DNA from: Candidatus Zixiibacteriota bacterium
Lineage (GTDB): Bacteria > Zixibacteria > MSB-5A5 > SM1-73
Assembly (NCBI GenBank): GCA_029933635.1
Contig: JAOZNS010000049.1
Span: 1-13,856 of the forward strand
Length of the DNA stretch: 13,856 nucleotides
Direction of reading: 5' to 3'
Positions 13,416-13,856 of the stretch are shown here, one piece after another. The translations under genes were made by a program, and so were the position numbers. The number at the start of each line of letters is the position of its first letter. Position 1 is the stretch's first letter. Under the pieces are notes generated by a model, which was not told where the DNA came from, made no database searches, and saw only the letters and a program-made list of their open reading frames with translations.

Positions 13416-13856
13416 AATTCGGCGTGATAATTTTTCCCGGTTCAAATTGCGACTACGACGCCTATATGGCGATCAAAACCGTGATAAAACAGGAGGTGGA
13501 GTTTCTTTGGCATCAGGACGCCTCGCTTCGCAACTGCGACTGTGTGATCCTGCCCGGTGGTTTTTCCTATGGCGATTATCTGAGGACCGGTGCCATCGCC
13601 CGATTTTCTTCCATCATGAAAAGGGTGATGGAGTTTGCTAGGGAGGGGGGATTGGTGGTGGGAATCTGCAATGGGTTTCAAATACTCTTAGAGGCTGGCC
13701 TTCTCCCCGGAGCTATGCTTAGAAATGCCTCTCTTCGGTTCATTTGCAAATTTGTCCATATTAAGGTGGAGAATGAGAACACTCCCTTCACCAATCTTTC
13801 TATGAAGGGGCAGGTTCTCAAAATCCCCATTGCCCACTCTGATGGAAATTACTTTA
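13412..13856 (+). CDS. purQ: Phosphoribosylformylglycinamidine synthase glutaminase subunit PurQ, partial
   Basis: Class I glutamine amidotransferase that releases ammonia from glutamine for FGAM synthase. 148 codons are present; roughly the last third is beyond the right edge. It begins MKFGVIIFPGSNCDYDAY. LPGGFSYGDYLRTGAIAR (47-64) and the nucleophile elbow GICNGFQIL (C86) are intact. The His motif reads IPIAHSDGNYF (H142). Many PurQ proteins have His-x-Glu here, whereas this one has His-Ser-Asp (D144). This position varies in the family, so I expect activity. The ATG at 13412 overlaps the purS stop, indicating coupled translation and stoichiometric synthesis. Confidence 0.96.
   Translation, partial: MKFGVIIFPGSNCDYDAYMAIKTVIKQEVEFLWHQDASLRNCDCVILPGGFSYGDYLRTGAIARFSSIMKRVMEFAREGGLVVGICNGFQILLEAGLLPGAMLRNASLRFICKFVHIKVENENTPFTNLSMKGQVLKIPIAHSDGNYF

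Noticed and set aside
1..13856. CRISPR array, prophage, insertion sequence, tRNA or rRNA gene
   Set aside because: No regularly spaced direct repeats, transposase or integrase frame, tRNA cloverleaf or rRNA sequence was recognised.

Overview
This window looks like chromosomal DNA from an uncultivated or poorly sampled bacterium. All identifiable genes are core metabolic or regulatory genes. I see no phage genes, transposase, CRISPR array, rRNA or tRNA. A Psd/PssA phosphatidylethanolamine pathway suggests a diderm-type membrane. The PurS/PurQ (not single-chain PurL) purine system, the short transaldolase, and a mixture of genes with and without Shine-Dalgarno sites would fit an FCB-group or related candidate phylum. 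That placement is an inference of low confidence.

Left half, minus strand (1-7324). Transcription runs right to left: argS (arginyl-tRNA synthetase); a 663-base stretch without a convincing gene; a lon-family protease; a single-domain response regulator; a small helical protein resembling FlgN/FliT flagellar chaperones; and a PAS-HisKA histidine kinase that runs off the left edge. The last three genes may be the start of a flagellar regulatory cluster whose remainder lies outside the window.

Right half, plus strand (7660-13856). A near-consensus sigma70-type promoter (7660-7688) precedes ecfT and truA. Next come a REP-like palindromic element, tal (transaldolase), and the translationally coupled run purB-psd-pssA with 4-base stop/start overlaps. 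A palindrome-rich intergenic region follows, then purS-purQ, also overlapping and cut by the right edge. The theme is housekeeping: tRNA charging and modification, vitamin or metal uptake, pentose phosphate recycling, purine synthesis and phosphatidylethanolamine synthesis.

The most unusual item is the Lon protein. Its protease domain has an intact Ser-Lys dyad and its Walker A motif is intact. The Walker B Asp-Glu pair is Glu-Gln, the sensor-1 Asn is Leu, the arginine finger is Leu, and the pore loop has lost its usual Ile/Val-Gly after the Tyr. This predicts a protease that may bind ATP but cannot hydrolyse it in the normal way. It also carries a very lysine-rich C-terminal tail. Secondary points of interest are three unrelated palindromic intergenic elements, a perfect AT-rich hairpin directly before purB, and an ecfT-truA pair without ecfA genes.
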